The position numbers were made by a program, and so were the translations under genes. A DNA stretch of 64,000 nucleotides from Sipunculus nudus. Taxonomy: Eukaryota > Annelida > Sipuncula > Golfingiida > Sipunculidae. Under the pieces are notes generated by a model that saw nothing but the letters and a program-made list of their open reading frames with translations, was not told the DNA's origin and made no database searches. Shown here piece by piece: positions 26,125-39,100 of this stretch; within the stretch, counting starts at the first letter, position 1, and the number at the start of each line of letters is the position of its first letter. Where the stretch lies: NCBI GenBank assembly GCA_026874595.1, contig CM049312.1, positions 29,561,456 through 29,625,455 on the forward strand. The letters are read 5' to 3'.

Positions 26125-27099
26125 AAACATGTGCACAAATGTTCAAGGAAGCAATGAAAGAAACTGACACTAGGTTGAACCTGATCTTTAATACTGAACA
26201 TATATCATAAACATTACCAGTATATTGCATTTTCTACCAAGAAACATATATGACTAAAAATAATAAACAGAAATGATGCAACAGTGAATGCAGTTTTATC
26301 AAGCACATGCTAATAAATCTTTAGCATTATAGCATTTAACCAATGACATTATTGCCTATAGAAGTTAAACTGCACTGCAACATTCTTTATCTGAGCACAC
26401 CTCTATATCCAACTGGAGATGATCAAATACATGCACCCTAGTAATACACAGGGTAGCTGGTATTATTTTAAAAAGATGTAACTGAACTGCGAGCATTAAT
26501 GCCATATCTTTTCACATTAAAATTTAAGACAGATGATCCTCTTAAGATATCTTTGACTCACACTTTGGGTCTTCAGACTTGTCCCCAAGTTAAAATGTTA
26601 TTCATATTGGACCAGTTACATCTGTTTGACTTTTTAACCACTGAAAATCCAATTTAGCCTTGAACAAATGTCTCTCCTTCATAAAACACTGTTGGACAAA
26701 ACTCAAATTATTTTTATTTGCTGCAACAAAGTTGCATCATTTGTCTTCTAATCTAACATGTCTGTATTTTCTTTTCAAATGTTTTTGATTTTAGTACCTT
26801 AATTTTATTCAAGTATATTTATTTATTAAACGCCTTTTTTCATTGATAAATCAGAAATACTGCACATATTTATATGACAAATATATATTTTAGTTTTTGA
26901 ATTATTTGTTATAAGGTTATGGCATGATACCTGGAATGTATATTACACAATGTATGAAATATGAGTTTAAAATATATGAATCTTTGTGCCAAGTGTCATT
27001 AAACACCAGGTCATATAATGAAATTATACATTCATCCTGTTACACGAGTCACTTAACCGACAGAATATATACTAGTATACATACATACATACCTATTCT

Positions 27100-27151
<52 letters not shown>

Positions 27152-30100
27152 TGGATCTAAGGCCCAGTAAAGTAACACCCGGTGAATATATTTATAAAGA
27201 ACTTGACACTATAAAATATATATACAGGCATTATAAAAAAAGAATTATGATCTAAGTGATTCGTTTTGTCTAGGGCTAATGTTGTCCCACACATTTTGAC
27301 AAACCTCAGGCAATGGGTAGTTTGTCAGAAAAAAACACTTCACGACTTACCCTGACGACAAGCCTATAGTTAAGGCTTTAGGAGCACACCGACATTCTGT
27401 TTAGCCTTAGGTTTGACATATATGCATATCCCACTTCGTGTCCTTTACCCATATAGATGACATTTTGCTTCCGTAATAATTAGCAGTTGTCTTTACAATG
27501 TGTGTCTATTGTTCCTTCATCATGGACCCCAATGTTTAAAAAGATCCCTTTGAAGTACTCGTCAGCTGACAGCCAGCACCATGTGCGCGTGTTTATTGAC
27601 AGAGCCACGCAGGGGCTTTCCCGGGATTGGCCAATGAGAAAATTCCGTAATCCTGGCCAATCAGCGAATGCCTTTCATTCCCTATCCACAGGCTCTATCG
27701 GAGCCGGTGCAAGAGGCTATGTTGGTCACATGAGTCATATCTGAAATTGAAGTATTGGTTGCGCCACCTGCATCAGCCTTTTTTGTACGGGGTCATCAGT
27801 GCCTGTATCACACTGAGGGCTACAAAAAACTTCTTCTCTGAAACCATATGGCCAAAATGTTTAATATTGCACAGAAATGATCCTAGGGTAGTGCTTTCTG
27901 AAGTTTGTTCAAATGGTCTCAGTTCTTTTGGCTAAGTTATGGGAAGCTGAATTTAGTCATATGCCTTAACAGCTCATGTGGCTACAAAGATCTTCTTCTC
28001 AAAAACCACTGGGCCAAATTCTTAAATCTCACACATTAATTATCCTCAGATGTTGATAATTCAAGCTTGTTCAAATGGTTTTGGTTCAGTGCTTTTTGGC
28101 TGAGTTACGGGAAGCTGAACTTAGCCAGTTTGCTGTACCTTCCTATATGAGTTATAAACCTGCAAAACGTTTTTTGACTGATGCCACTGAAGCCAGTTTG
28201 TTAAATATTTTACAAGAATAATCCCTTCAATTATTCTTTTAATAATTGTCATTAATGGTTCCACATGAATGATTTTTGGCTGAATTATGGAGCTTGAATT
28301 GAGTCATTTAACCATATATGTTAGCTGTGTGATGCTGTTACATCTAGCCTGGCACCAGTTTATCAGCATCTATTACATCATGCTACTAGACATTTAGATT
28401 TCAGGTTATCTTTGGTTAATATTGACAAGAAAGTTTTTTTAAAAGCTTTTAAAAAATTAAGATTTATGATTTAAGTTATTTACAATCATGGATATTCAGC
28501 TCTCTGTGGCTATATAAAGACAACTGTATGTGGATGATAAATAATTGGTATCCCTACTCAACTTAATTCAAGAATTTGCCATCAATGAGATATATCTGTA
28601 TTTTAATTTTGCATTCAGTATGTATCCTTAATAATTTTACATATATTCCTGATCTCTTTCTTATTAAAAGTCAGCTGAAAAGCATTTTGTATTAGGAAAA
28701 TAAATTTCAAAGTTATTTCAAGTAGGGACCACTTTTGTGTACAGATGGTAGCACTTGGTTTACCATTGGCATATTGCCAGTGCCTTGATGTTGGCCATTA
28801 GCCAAGATGATGTCATCTCTATAAATAGTTTTGGCACAGTGCCAGGATTGGAAGAAGTGCAGCCAGGTATAGGTCAAGAGTTCACCCAGTGCAGCAGCTG
28901 CATTCTATTTATAGCTTTGGCAGACTGCTCACTACATCATATTTGGCACCAAAGTGCAGCCTGAATCTATTTATAGCTTTGGCAGACTGCCAACTGTGTC
29001 AGATTATGCAACAGGTCAAGAGTTCACTCAGTGCAGCCAGGTACAGGTCAAAAGTTCACTCAGTCTAGCTTGTTGAAGGTCAAGGGTTCACTCAGTGCAG
29101 TAGCTTGAGGCAGCAATTTGTCACAGGTCACTCGGGGGCAACTGCCTTACTCACCTAAGCCTTGTCAGCCCAGTGCATCAAACTCTGGGGAAGTTTGATG
29201 TATTGGACTGATATTTTTACCTGTCTATGCGTCTTTGATGGTATTCTCATTTACAAGACAGGTGGTGCCACCTACATTGACTTTTGCAGTGTATGCACCT
29301 GCTTATTTCTACAGAGGAATTTGATACATCAGCCTAAAATTGGGCATGTTTATACATATCGGGTAGCTTTATAGTGTACAAGATTGGTGGCGCAACTTAA
29401 AATAATTTTTGCACAGTGTATGTCCCTGCATATATCATAGGAGGGGTTTGTTTGACATACTGGTGGTGCCAGCTACAATCATTGTATCTGCCAAAACAGA
29501 GTTTTGCGGATACTATGTTTTCAGTCGGACGCCAACGCTGCCGCCATCGCCGCATAGGTTTCCGGAGAACTCCTCCATAACCACTGGGCAGAATTTTTTA
29601 AAATTCAGAATTATGATCAGGCACATGTGAACTGCTGCGCCCTCATTTTTGGTTGACCTCTGACCTTTCCTCTCTGCCCAGCGTCCATTTGTGTGTCTGT
29701 TTCCACACATAAACCCACATATCTCGGGAACCGTCAAACCAATAAGGCTTAAGATTTTGCACAAATGTAGCCCTTGGAAAGCTTTATAACATACACTAAA
29801 AATGGTGCATCCATTTTTGCACAGCGTCCATCTGTTCATCAGCCTTGGGATAAAAACACTCGTATCTCTGCATGGGTTGGACTTATCCACCTGAAATTTT
29901 GCATGTGTTTACATTCTGGACAGCTTTCTTGATTTTATGACAGGGGCACCACCTACATTCACGTTTAAGCTGCAGACATCCAAGCTCATATCTCGGGAAC
30001 CATTTGACCAGTTGGGCCAAAATTTTGCATGTGTATAGATCTCCCGTAGCTCTTTATCATATGCAAAGCTGGTGGTGCCACCTGCAAACCAATTTCTGCA

Positions 30101-33100
30101 CAGTGTCCATCTGTTCATCTGCCTTGGGATAAAATCACTCATATCTCGGCAGTGGTTTGACTTATCCACCTGATATTTTGCAGGTTTATACATCCTTGAC
30201 AGCTTTCTTGATTTTATGACAGGTGGCGCCACCTACATTCATGTTTAAGCTGCAGACATCCAAGCTCATATCTGGGGAACCGTTTGACCAGTTGAGCCAA
30301 AATTTTGCATGTGTATAGATCTCCCATAGCTCTTTATCATACACAAAACTGGTGGTGCCACCTGCCACCATTTTTGCACAGCATCCATCTGTTCATCTGC
30401 CTTGGGATAAAATCACTCTTATCTCGGCAGTGGTTTGACATATCCCCCTGAAATTTTGCATGTGTATAGATCTCACATAGCTCTTAATCATACACAAAAT
30501 TGGTGGTGCCACCTGCCACCATTTTTGCACAGCGTCCATCTGTTTGTCTGCCGTGGGCAAAAATCACTCATATCTCAGTAGTGGTTTGACTTATCTGCCT
30601 AAAATTTTGCATGTTTATACATCTTGGATAGCTTTCTGGATTTTTTGGCAAGTGGCGCCACCTACATTTATGTATATGCTGCAGACATTCAGGCTTATAT
30701 CTCAGGACTGGTTTGACTTATTCCCGTGAAATTTTGCATGTATATAGATCTCATATATCTCTTAATCATACATAAAATTGGTGGCGCCACCTGCCACCAT
30801 TTTTGCACCGCGTCCGTCTGTTTATCTGCATTGGGATAAAAACACTCATATCTCTGCATTGGTTTGACTTATCCACCTGAAATTTTGCATGTGTATACAT
30901 CCTGGACAGCATTCTTGATTTTATGACAGGTGGCGCCACCTACATAAACATTTCGGCTGCAGACATCCAGGCTATTATGCAACACACCTCACTCTATTTC
31001 CCCTTGCCACTCAATCTATGCCTCACTTCACCTTTCCCACTCTGATTTTGGCAGATACACATAGTCTCTTGTTGACTACCCATATTCTAGTTTTTGTGTT
31101 GTGTGCACCCATGCCAGGATTGCAGCAGTGATGTTTGTTTAATTGTTTCTTGTTCTAAGTGTTTAGTACTTGCATTGTTCATATACATGTTACATATGTT
31201 CTTGAAAAGTAATGGTCCAGCATTGAAGCATTATACCTGGTGTAATCTCATTGCACAGGTTCGCATTAGGCCTGTAGGCCTTGTTATACAACTACAGAAT
31301 GCTTCTTTAACTGTGTTAGGTAGGCCTGTGAGTTGTGAGGTCCCTTTGAATTGATTCAGTTTGATTATTTTTTTACCTTCAATTCAAATTCTTAATTCAA
31401 TTATTATTTTTATAGTAAATTTAAGACTTTCTGCTAAATCAAAATAAATATCTTGCTATGCTGGATGTTATAGAAAAATAATCAAAACAAATCAGTGCAA
31501 ACTTGCAAAGGTTATGAATCGATTACAGTGTAATCAATGCAGAAATAATTTGCTGCATTGTTACACCCCTAGTGTATGGATGCTATATTTCATTTAACTT
31601 GCACATTTAATAGACTTGAAAGTACATGATGAATATGTTGATTACAGAGGATATATGGACCAGAGGCAGAGAGGAACTTCTACGAGTCTCAGCTGATTAT
31701 TTTGGACACCTTAGAAAGAGTCCTGAATGGGGTTAGTGGATCTATACTCTGTTCAAACACCCCTGTCCACCTAATTTTTTCTGGAATATTTCTTTCAAAT
31801 TTATTTTATTAACCACCTCAAATTTGCTTTTTTTCAGAGGAGATAATGTGATGGTTTAAGTAATTATAAAAAAAATTGATCTATTTATTTTGTGACACTG
31901 GGACAGTGTTGACCTGTCTAGAAAGAGCTGCTAAAAATGATGGCCATATCTGCCCATACTGCCTCCTTTGTTTAAAAAATATGCTGAACAGCATGAGGAC
32001 ACAGGTACTGGTACAGACTACATGTGTTCTTTTTGGGAGAGTTGCCAAAATTATGCAAATTTTGTGTTTGTTAGGTGATTGACTGTTTAAAATGCCTATG
32101 GTATCTTGATTGGTTGCTGTCAACTATTCTGCTCATCCTTATTCATTGAATGAATATGCGATTGCAGTCACATAAAGTTCATAGTTCTGTAAATTGTTGA
32201 CAAGGCAAAACAATTGTGAATCCACCCATTTATCCAGAGATCTGAATATTATCTATAATTTGCTTTAATGCTGGAAAAGGCAGGTCTCACTAAAATATGA
32301 AAATGTGTATTAGATGCAACAGTTATGTGAAGTTATAGTATGGTTGCTCATGTGACAATACTTACTTTAATGATGATTCCATATTCTGTTTCAGCAACCC
32401 AAAGACACATCACGTTTGGATGAAGCGATGTATGTGAAATTGCTGCTGCCAGAGATATGTAAAGTAAGTGTCTGGCTACAGATTGTAATGGAATGCTTCA
32501 TTTCTAGTTGTCAAAATAGGAACTATGAAACTCTGCGACATAGGACTGTAATTACTGATGCCTGTGTGGAGATGTATTATTAACTGATCAGTATTAATTT
32601 CTTTAGATTAAGTTCATAAAATCTTGCTATAAATCTTGTTTGTAAAGTCAATAATATACATTTTTTTAAAACTCTTTTCCAGTCAACCTACAATTTCTTT
32701 TTCTTGAGTGCAGATAAATATGAACAAATTTTGTCTTGTTATCAAAATATTATTTTAATTGAATGAGTGTAAATAAATATGAATGAAATGTCTTGTTATC
32801 AAAAGATTGTTTGAATTTAATGGACGGTTTTTATATACAAATTTTAAAATTAATTGGTAATCAAATTTTTATTGAATAAAAAAAAATTTAAAATGAATGG
32901 TAATATATTTTTTTCTAAAAACAACAAAAAAAACCAATAATTTTTATGGGAATTGATCATAATCACTGAGCTGAAATTGAAAAGGAATTAATGAATCTGA
33001 AGTGACCTAAGGCCTGTACTTGTATAGTCTTACGTAAGCCACTTTATCCAACTGTTTATGTTCATCATTGCCTTTACACTTATTGTCAATATTTTTATGG

Positions 33101-36100
33101 TGCACACAGTTTCTGACCCACAATGACAGCCATCATTTAGTGATACAGCTGAAACATCTGGCTTCCAAAGTGCTGTTTGCCCTCAGCCTCAACAATTTTA
33201 CAGCGGTCTTCAACAGAATCTCAGCCAGGTAGGCAGCACTTGGTTTCTTCATCACTCCTTAAGTTCTCCTTCACAATGAGTGACCTGTAAAATATGCTGT
33301 AAACTATCAACTCACATAGCGCTATGTGGTGGTTCATGCAAAAGAAAAAATCTAAAAAAGTGAATCAGTGAAGAGGTTTTTAATGTATTACAATTAAATT
33401 TAATATTTGATGCATTGTTAGTAAATAGTTACATGCCATGAGCCTACCCAGTGAAGTTTAGAGGTCTGTGCTTGTTTTCAGGCTGACAGCTCTGTCTACC
33501 TCCAATGAAGATGTATCTGACTACACTGACTTAGAGCTGATTCAGCACATCAATGTTGACTGCAGTAGACTTACCAAGCTACTCAATGGTAGGAAGCTCC
33601 AGTTTCTCACAAATATAGGCATCCATCACAAAAAAATGATGAATTTTGGACAAACTTGTATGTATAACCTGCCTTGGACTCAAATACCTATTACGATCTC
33701 CACAGTGTACAGTAAGACAGTTAAAATTTAGATTATATGATCATACATTGAAACTTAGCACCTACAAATTTTGTGATATTTTGTTATATTAAAAACATGT
33801 CTTACTTCTCTTGCAAGATTGTGTACTTGACTACCATGTCAGTAGGGTTCTTTATGTTACAGAGTGTGTTCAGAAGTTTAGAAGTTTAAGAAAACCAGTG
33901 CAGCTTTTACTGGCATCTAGTCTTGAAAAGGTTGGTTATGTTATTTATTCTTTTTTAATCCCTTCATTCATATTTGTTTCTGAGTTTGTATTTGAATTAA
34001 AAAATATATTGGCTTCTGTTACAAACCTGTTCTTTTTTTACAGTATTGTTTGTAAACTCAGATTCATTTGGTTAAGGAAAAGTGAATTGCCTAATGCAGA
34101 GATGTGTCTATCAATTGTAAAGGTTACTGGTCATATAGAACTTAAGCTTGAGCCATACACATGTACGAACATGCTTAGAACATTCCAACTGTAGACTGGT
34201 AGGACCTAGGTTTTAGCAACTAAAACAAAGACATCGTCATTGGAGAAGTTGAAGATCTCCTAGTCTGTCTTTCAGAGAACAATCTTGTAAACATTGCACT
34301 TTCCCATAGTCTTACTAAAATTGTTTGATCATTCCAGGCCATATGGAACTGGATGGATCACTATCCAGAAGAGTTCACAGAGCTCCAGAAGAGGCCCAAC
34401 GATGAACTGGCAGGTAAGATTATTGTGTATGTGTGTGTGTATATAATAGAGATGTATTTGCACTGAAAAAGTTACTTTTAAAATGTTCAAGTCATGCCTT
34501 TGACAGATGTTACTATATTTACATACATACATACTTAGATTAAGTATAATGTTAAATAAAATCATCCCCCACAAGTTGTGAATTATGTATTCCTTCTTAT
34601 AGTAAAAAATGAGAATATAATGTGCTACAGTAAGACAAATAGGTGACAATTTTAACTGCCTTACTCAGGGTAGATGTATTTGAGCCTTTCTCTGTTTATG
34701 TTTTACAGACTGTTGTGACAGGCTGTTTGAGCTGTTTAACAGCTTTGCTGAGAGTCCTAAGAGAAAAGCAGCAGTCTGGCCATTGCAGATGATGCTATTG
34801 GTGCTGTGTCCGGTAAGTGTACTCAAGACTGAAATCCTTGTACTGGTATGAACCTATTTACAAAACTCAAGATAAATGTACAAACGTTCAGGTATAAAAT
34901 TGCATGAATGCCCAGTGGTTCTGCTTTAGTATTATGTTTAAAAATATGTAATTAAAATGAAACACTAAAGGATAACTGCATGTTTCATAAACTTAAATTT
35001 TCTTGTGTAAAGGCATACACTTATTTTGACAGGTACATCATGTTTATTCATTGGTCAGGTCAAGCTTGGGTTAAGAAAATGTTTAAAAATGCCTTTCCTC
35101 ATTATGCATTTCCAACCTTCATGAGATCATGTTACAGGTATTTGGCTTACAAGTTTCTGGAAAGTTTGCATAAGGTACCGTAAAAGTCGTTGCAGAAGTC
35201 GCGACTTGTACTAGGAAATTGAATTCTTAAAAACTAGAATTTTCTAGCAAAGTCGGGGTGCGACTTGTAATACGTATGTATCCCGTTTCAGTCAGCTTTC
35301 CCGGTACATGGAACGACGTCAGTTGAGCGATAATATGCGATACCTTTAACTAGTGCTTTGTGAAACGTCTTTCCCCAATAATTTACACTTTTAACCATCT
35401 CTTATGGTTATATTTTGTGAACTGACGGAATTTTCATTTTATTAACATTAAATGCAAATTTTAACTTTGCCCAGTTCAAGGCCTTACCCGTTGTCACAAG
35501 TCGCAATTCAAGTGACACTTCCTCAACTGCGTTACTGTTATATCATGAGTCGATTTGACGCATATGCCAGTCTGCCGCTCTTTGATGAACATTTTCTATC
35601 CGTTTAACTATATGGGTATGCTTGTCGTTAAGAAAAACTCGCGGTTCCATATCCGTTTATGCTTGTAAAGTTGTGTGTCATTCAAGCTTGATCCACTAAA
35701 GACACGTCGTGAATTCTTTTGCCTGCCCGGTTGATCGCTGAATACCAGCTGACCTTTGAAGCCGTGTAGCGGAAGTCCAAGCCCCGGGTCACCCGTGCAA
35801 TGACCTTTACATCCCCATGTCAACTAAGCCTTCCGTGACTGATATCCACAGTGAAAATCTCTCATATTAAGAACCATTACTTCACTGTCACCATCTCGTG
35901 GTTTTGAAGCGTTTTGGATATCAATGTTATAACGTTTCACGTGAGCTGCAAATATACGATTTGCTTCTGTGTTACCCGTGTCTCTTTCAGGACGATCGTA
36001 TGCCCGGTCAACAATATGGCGGCACGCATGCATTACGGTCAATCGTGCGTTGACGTATTCGTGATTTTTTTTAAATGAAGACACATTAATCAATACAATG

Positions 36101-39100
36101 AAATAACAAACACCATACACGTATATATGTTATTTACTTAAAATGCCACATACGTACCTAAATTCCACGGGAACCGGCATCGTTTGGTGTCATGACGGAA
36201 CTAGTTCAACTTGGCTGAGTTTGCCATACATCCAAGCAATTTGAATATAATCACTGATAACGATGGAAATAGGGTTTTCGAGATAAAAAAAATCATTAGT
36301 CTCAGTAAACATAATACCTGTAAATTCAATTATGTGTATTTAAAATTAACTGACCGGTCAATAAAGCGTTCATTATCCCCTTGTTGACTGACATATGATC
36401 AGTGATTTCAGTAATACCAGTATGTGCCGCGTCTAGATGTTAAGTTGTAACAATTAATTCAATGATTACTAAATTCATTTTTAGAGCCCATTTCAGAAAT
36501 TAGGTGAAAAAATTCATACTCAATTATTCTTTCCATCTTTCAGTTGTCTTAAGTCAGTTAAAATCATGCCCAATGCGACGGATGGGGACTCGTCACGCGT
36601 ACGCAAACTAATCAGTGTAATGAATCCATCCTACGTTTGACGATCTTTAACGATTTTAAATTTGCTCGATTGTGATAGTATTTTGCCTCAGACTCTTTTA
36701 GATTATCAATACAGTCATTTAACTTGATATTTGCATTCTAATGTTACTTAACCTAGTAAGAAACGGCAACAATGACATCGTTTCACAGCACAAAATGTTA
36801 TCCGACGCAGCTGACTTTGGCACTGTACAAATCTTGTCTGACAATTGAACCTCGACTTTATATGTTAAGATTCTGTTGTTATTCCTTAAATATAAGCATT
36901 GTATTAAAGCTGTCCAATTATTTTTATGTTTAAATGGTTTATCTAGTTTATAAACCACATAAGTACTATGGGGACGTTGGTTGTAGTCTTGCATCGCAAG
37001 TAATGATACTCAAATTCCATATGTATCAGGTGGTTGGGACGCCTCTGAAGTCTGGGTGCGACCTAAATAATGGACTTTTCCTGAAACTAAATTTGAACGG
37101 CTGTTCCCCAGGGGGTCCCTAAAAGTCAGGGTGCGACTTGTAATAAGGATGCGACTTCTGCAACGACTTTTACGGTAGTTCCATCTAGCATTAAGAACAA
37201 TATTATTCAAAGTTTAATCTTATCCTCATCTGGAGATGTTGAATGGATGGAGAATTTTAAAATTTCTGCTTCACATTTATTGTCTTCTTTTCTTGTAGAA
37301 AATTCTGGAGGAGATCACTAATGCAGATAGTGGTGCCCCCTGTTCAGCACAACATATTAAAAAGGTAAATTCAGACTACATATTATTTAAAAAAAGGTGG
37401 AAAATTTTAATTTTTCAGATATTTTATTTACTATTTCATCTTTTTGTATCTTAAATAATAATAATGAACACAATTAAAATTTAATGATTGTATTATTGAT
37501 TTCATATCAGTCTCAGACTCCACAAATGCTGATGAATGAGATCACTGAGTTTCCCAAATGTATGACTTATCTCGAAGTTTATATATGGTTTGTAGAAACA
37601 GTTCATTGATGACTTGAAGAAAGCTCTAGCTGGTCACCATGGCATGCAGAAACAGCTGACAGAGGGGGCTGCAGTCACCAGTGTCAAGTTGTGCAAGGCA
37701 GCTACCTACATCAACATCACCGACCGAACCAATGTCTTGTTTGTCTTGGTCCAATCTGTCATTCATGATCTAAAGGTACTGGATCTTGAAATCTTTAATT
37801 TTTGTGGCTTTTTACCTTCTAAAAAAATATACTTGAGGCCTGGATAACCCAACCAACCTGGAAATCATGCACAACCTGGAAACTGATTTTCCCTTTATTG
37901 AGTCAGGCAAGGTCAGGGATATTGCAGGGCTAAAAAGAGGAAGTAGTCTGTGATATTCTGTTTAATGTATTAACAGTACGCTTGATGATGGCCTGTACAG
38001 GCTTGTGTTACAGTTAATAATAGTGTTCATACATATACTGTGGTTGTCTTCTTATTTGCGGTGGTTTCATATTCGCGATATTCGCGGTCGCTCCCTGACC
38101 TCGAAAATGAAACCGCGCAGTTTTGAATGCACATATACCAGACCATAATCATTAATTTCAGAAGCTGCCGATAGTTTGCGACAGTTGATATTTATCTTCA
38201 GCTACGTAGTGGTTGTCCATCGAGCCTGGTGCATATACGATAAATGATTCAGGGAGAATGCTGGGCCCATTTTAAATAATATCGGTTGGCTTTGATGCAA
38301 AAAACCGGGACCCTTTGCAGGTGCGTGCTAACTCCGGCGGACGCACCAGGCAGTTATTCCTTTCCCCCCGGCACATGACTGGAAAGTGTCAATGCCCGCT
38401 GGGCAGTAATATTTAAAAATTACCTGTATGTGCCGCAAGTTAGATGACATGCAGTGCCGCTTAAAAATGAATATTGAGTAGAAGGTACTCGTTCACATTG
38501 TGCCGTATTTAGTCATGTTAATGAATAAAATTTGCCACTAAAGTAGTGAACATAGCCGCTAGGGTTGCGCCACCTTGTAATTGTATAAAAGACTAATTCT
38601 GTGAAATCATGACGCGCAAAACGATGTATGATTGGCTAGTAATGACGTGAGTTTTGAATATATTTGAAAGGTCGCAGTTCATTTTGGGGCCAAAGTGCCT
38701 TAAAACAGTGGAATATTATGTTTTGCAGATTTTAACTGTGAGAAACTGAATACGGTTCCTTCTTCCACCTATATGGAAGTAATTAGCAACATATATAAAT
38801 GGCATTCAAATTATTCTGGGCACATCCCTGCCTTTGATACTGAAACAAGGGGGCTACCTACAGGCGTCCCTTGTTGGTTGAGCAGGTGATTACGACTCCA
38901 CTTTTAATTAACAGGAGTAAGATACCCTTATCAAGACAGTTTCCCTAAACAAACTTAATATACCGTTTTGTAGTTACAGGTTGGTTTCTTGACACACCTT
39001 AATAACATTTGAGTTGTTTTTAATGAGCCTCGGCCCTGAACTAATTACAGCCAGCGGGGTCAATGCCTCCCGCAGGCGTCGGCTCAGCCGTCTGTGAATG

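Larger units (their letters stand above)
20384..31647 (+). other. NF1 intron 2 (11.3 kb)
   Basis: The longest intron seen. No nested gene recognised on either strand. Filled by repeats: 21060-21430, 22044-22101, 22795-23665, AT/GT microsatellites, a foldback near 27600-27700, 27740-28130, a tandem block 28740-29110 and the inverted element copy at 29481-31093. Confidence 0.85.

Noticed and set aside
35608-36120. Minus-strand frame inside the 2.0-kb transposon as a transposase
   Set aside because: It is interrupted by a TAG and shows no DDE-type or DNA-binding motif I can recognise.
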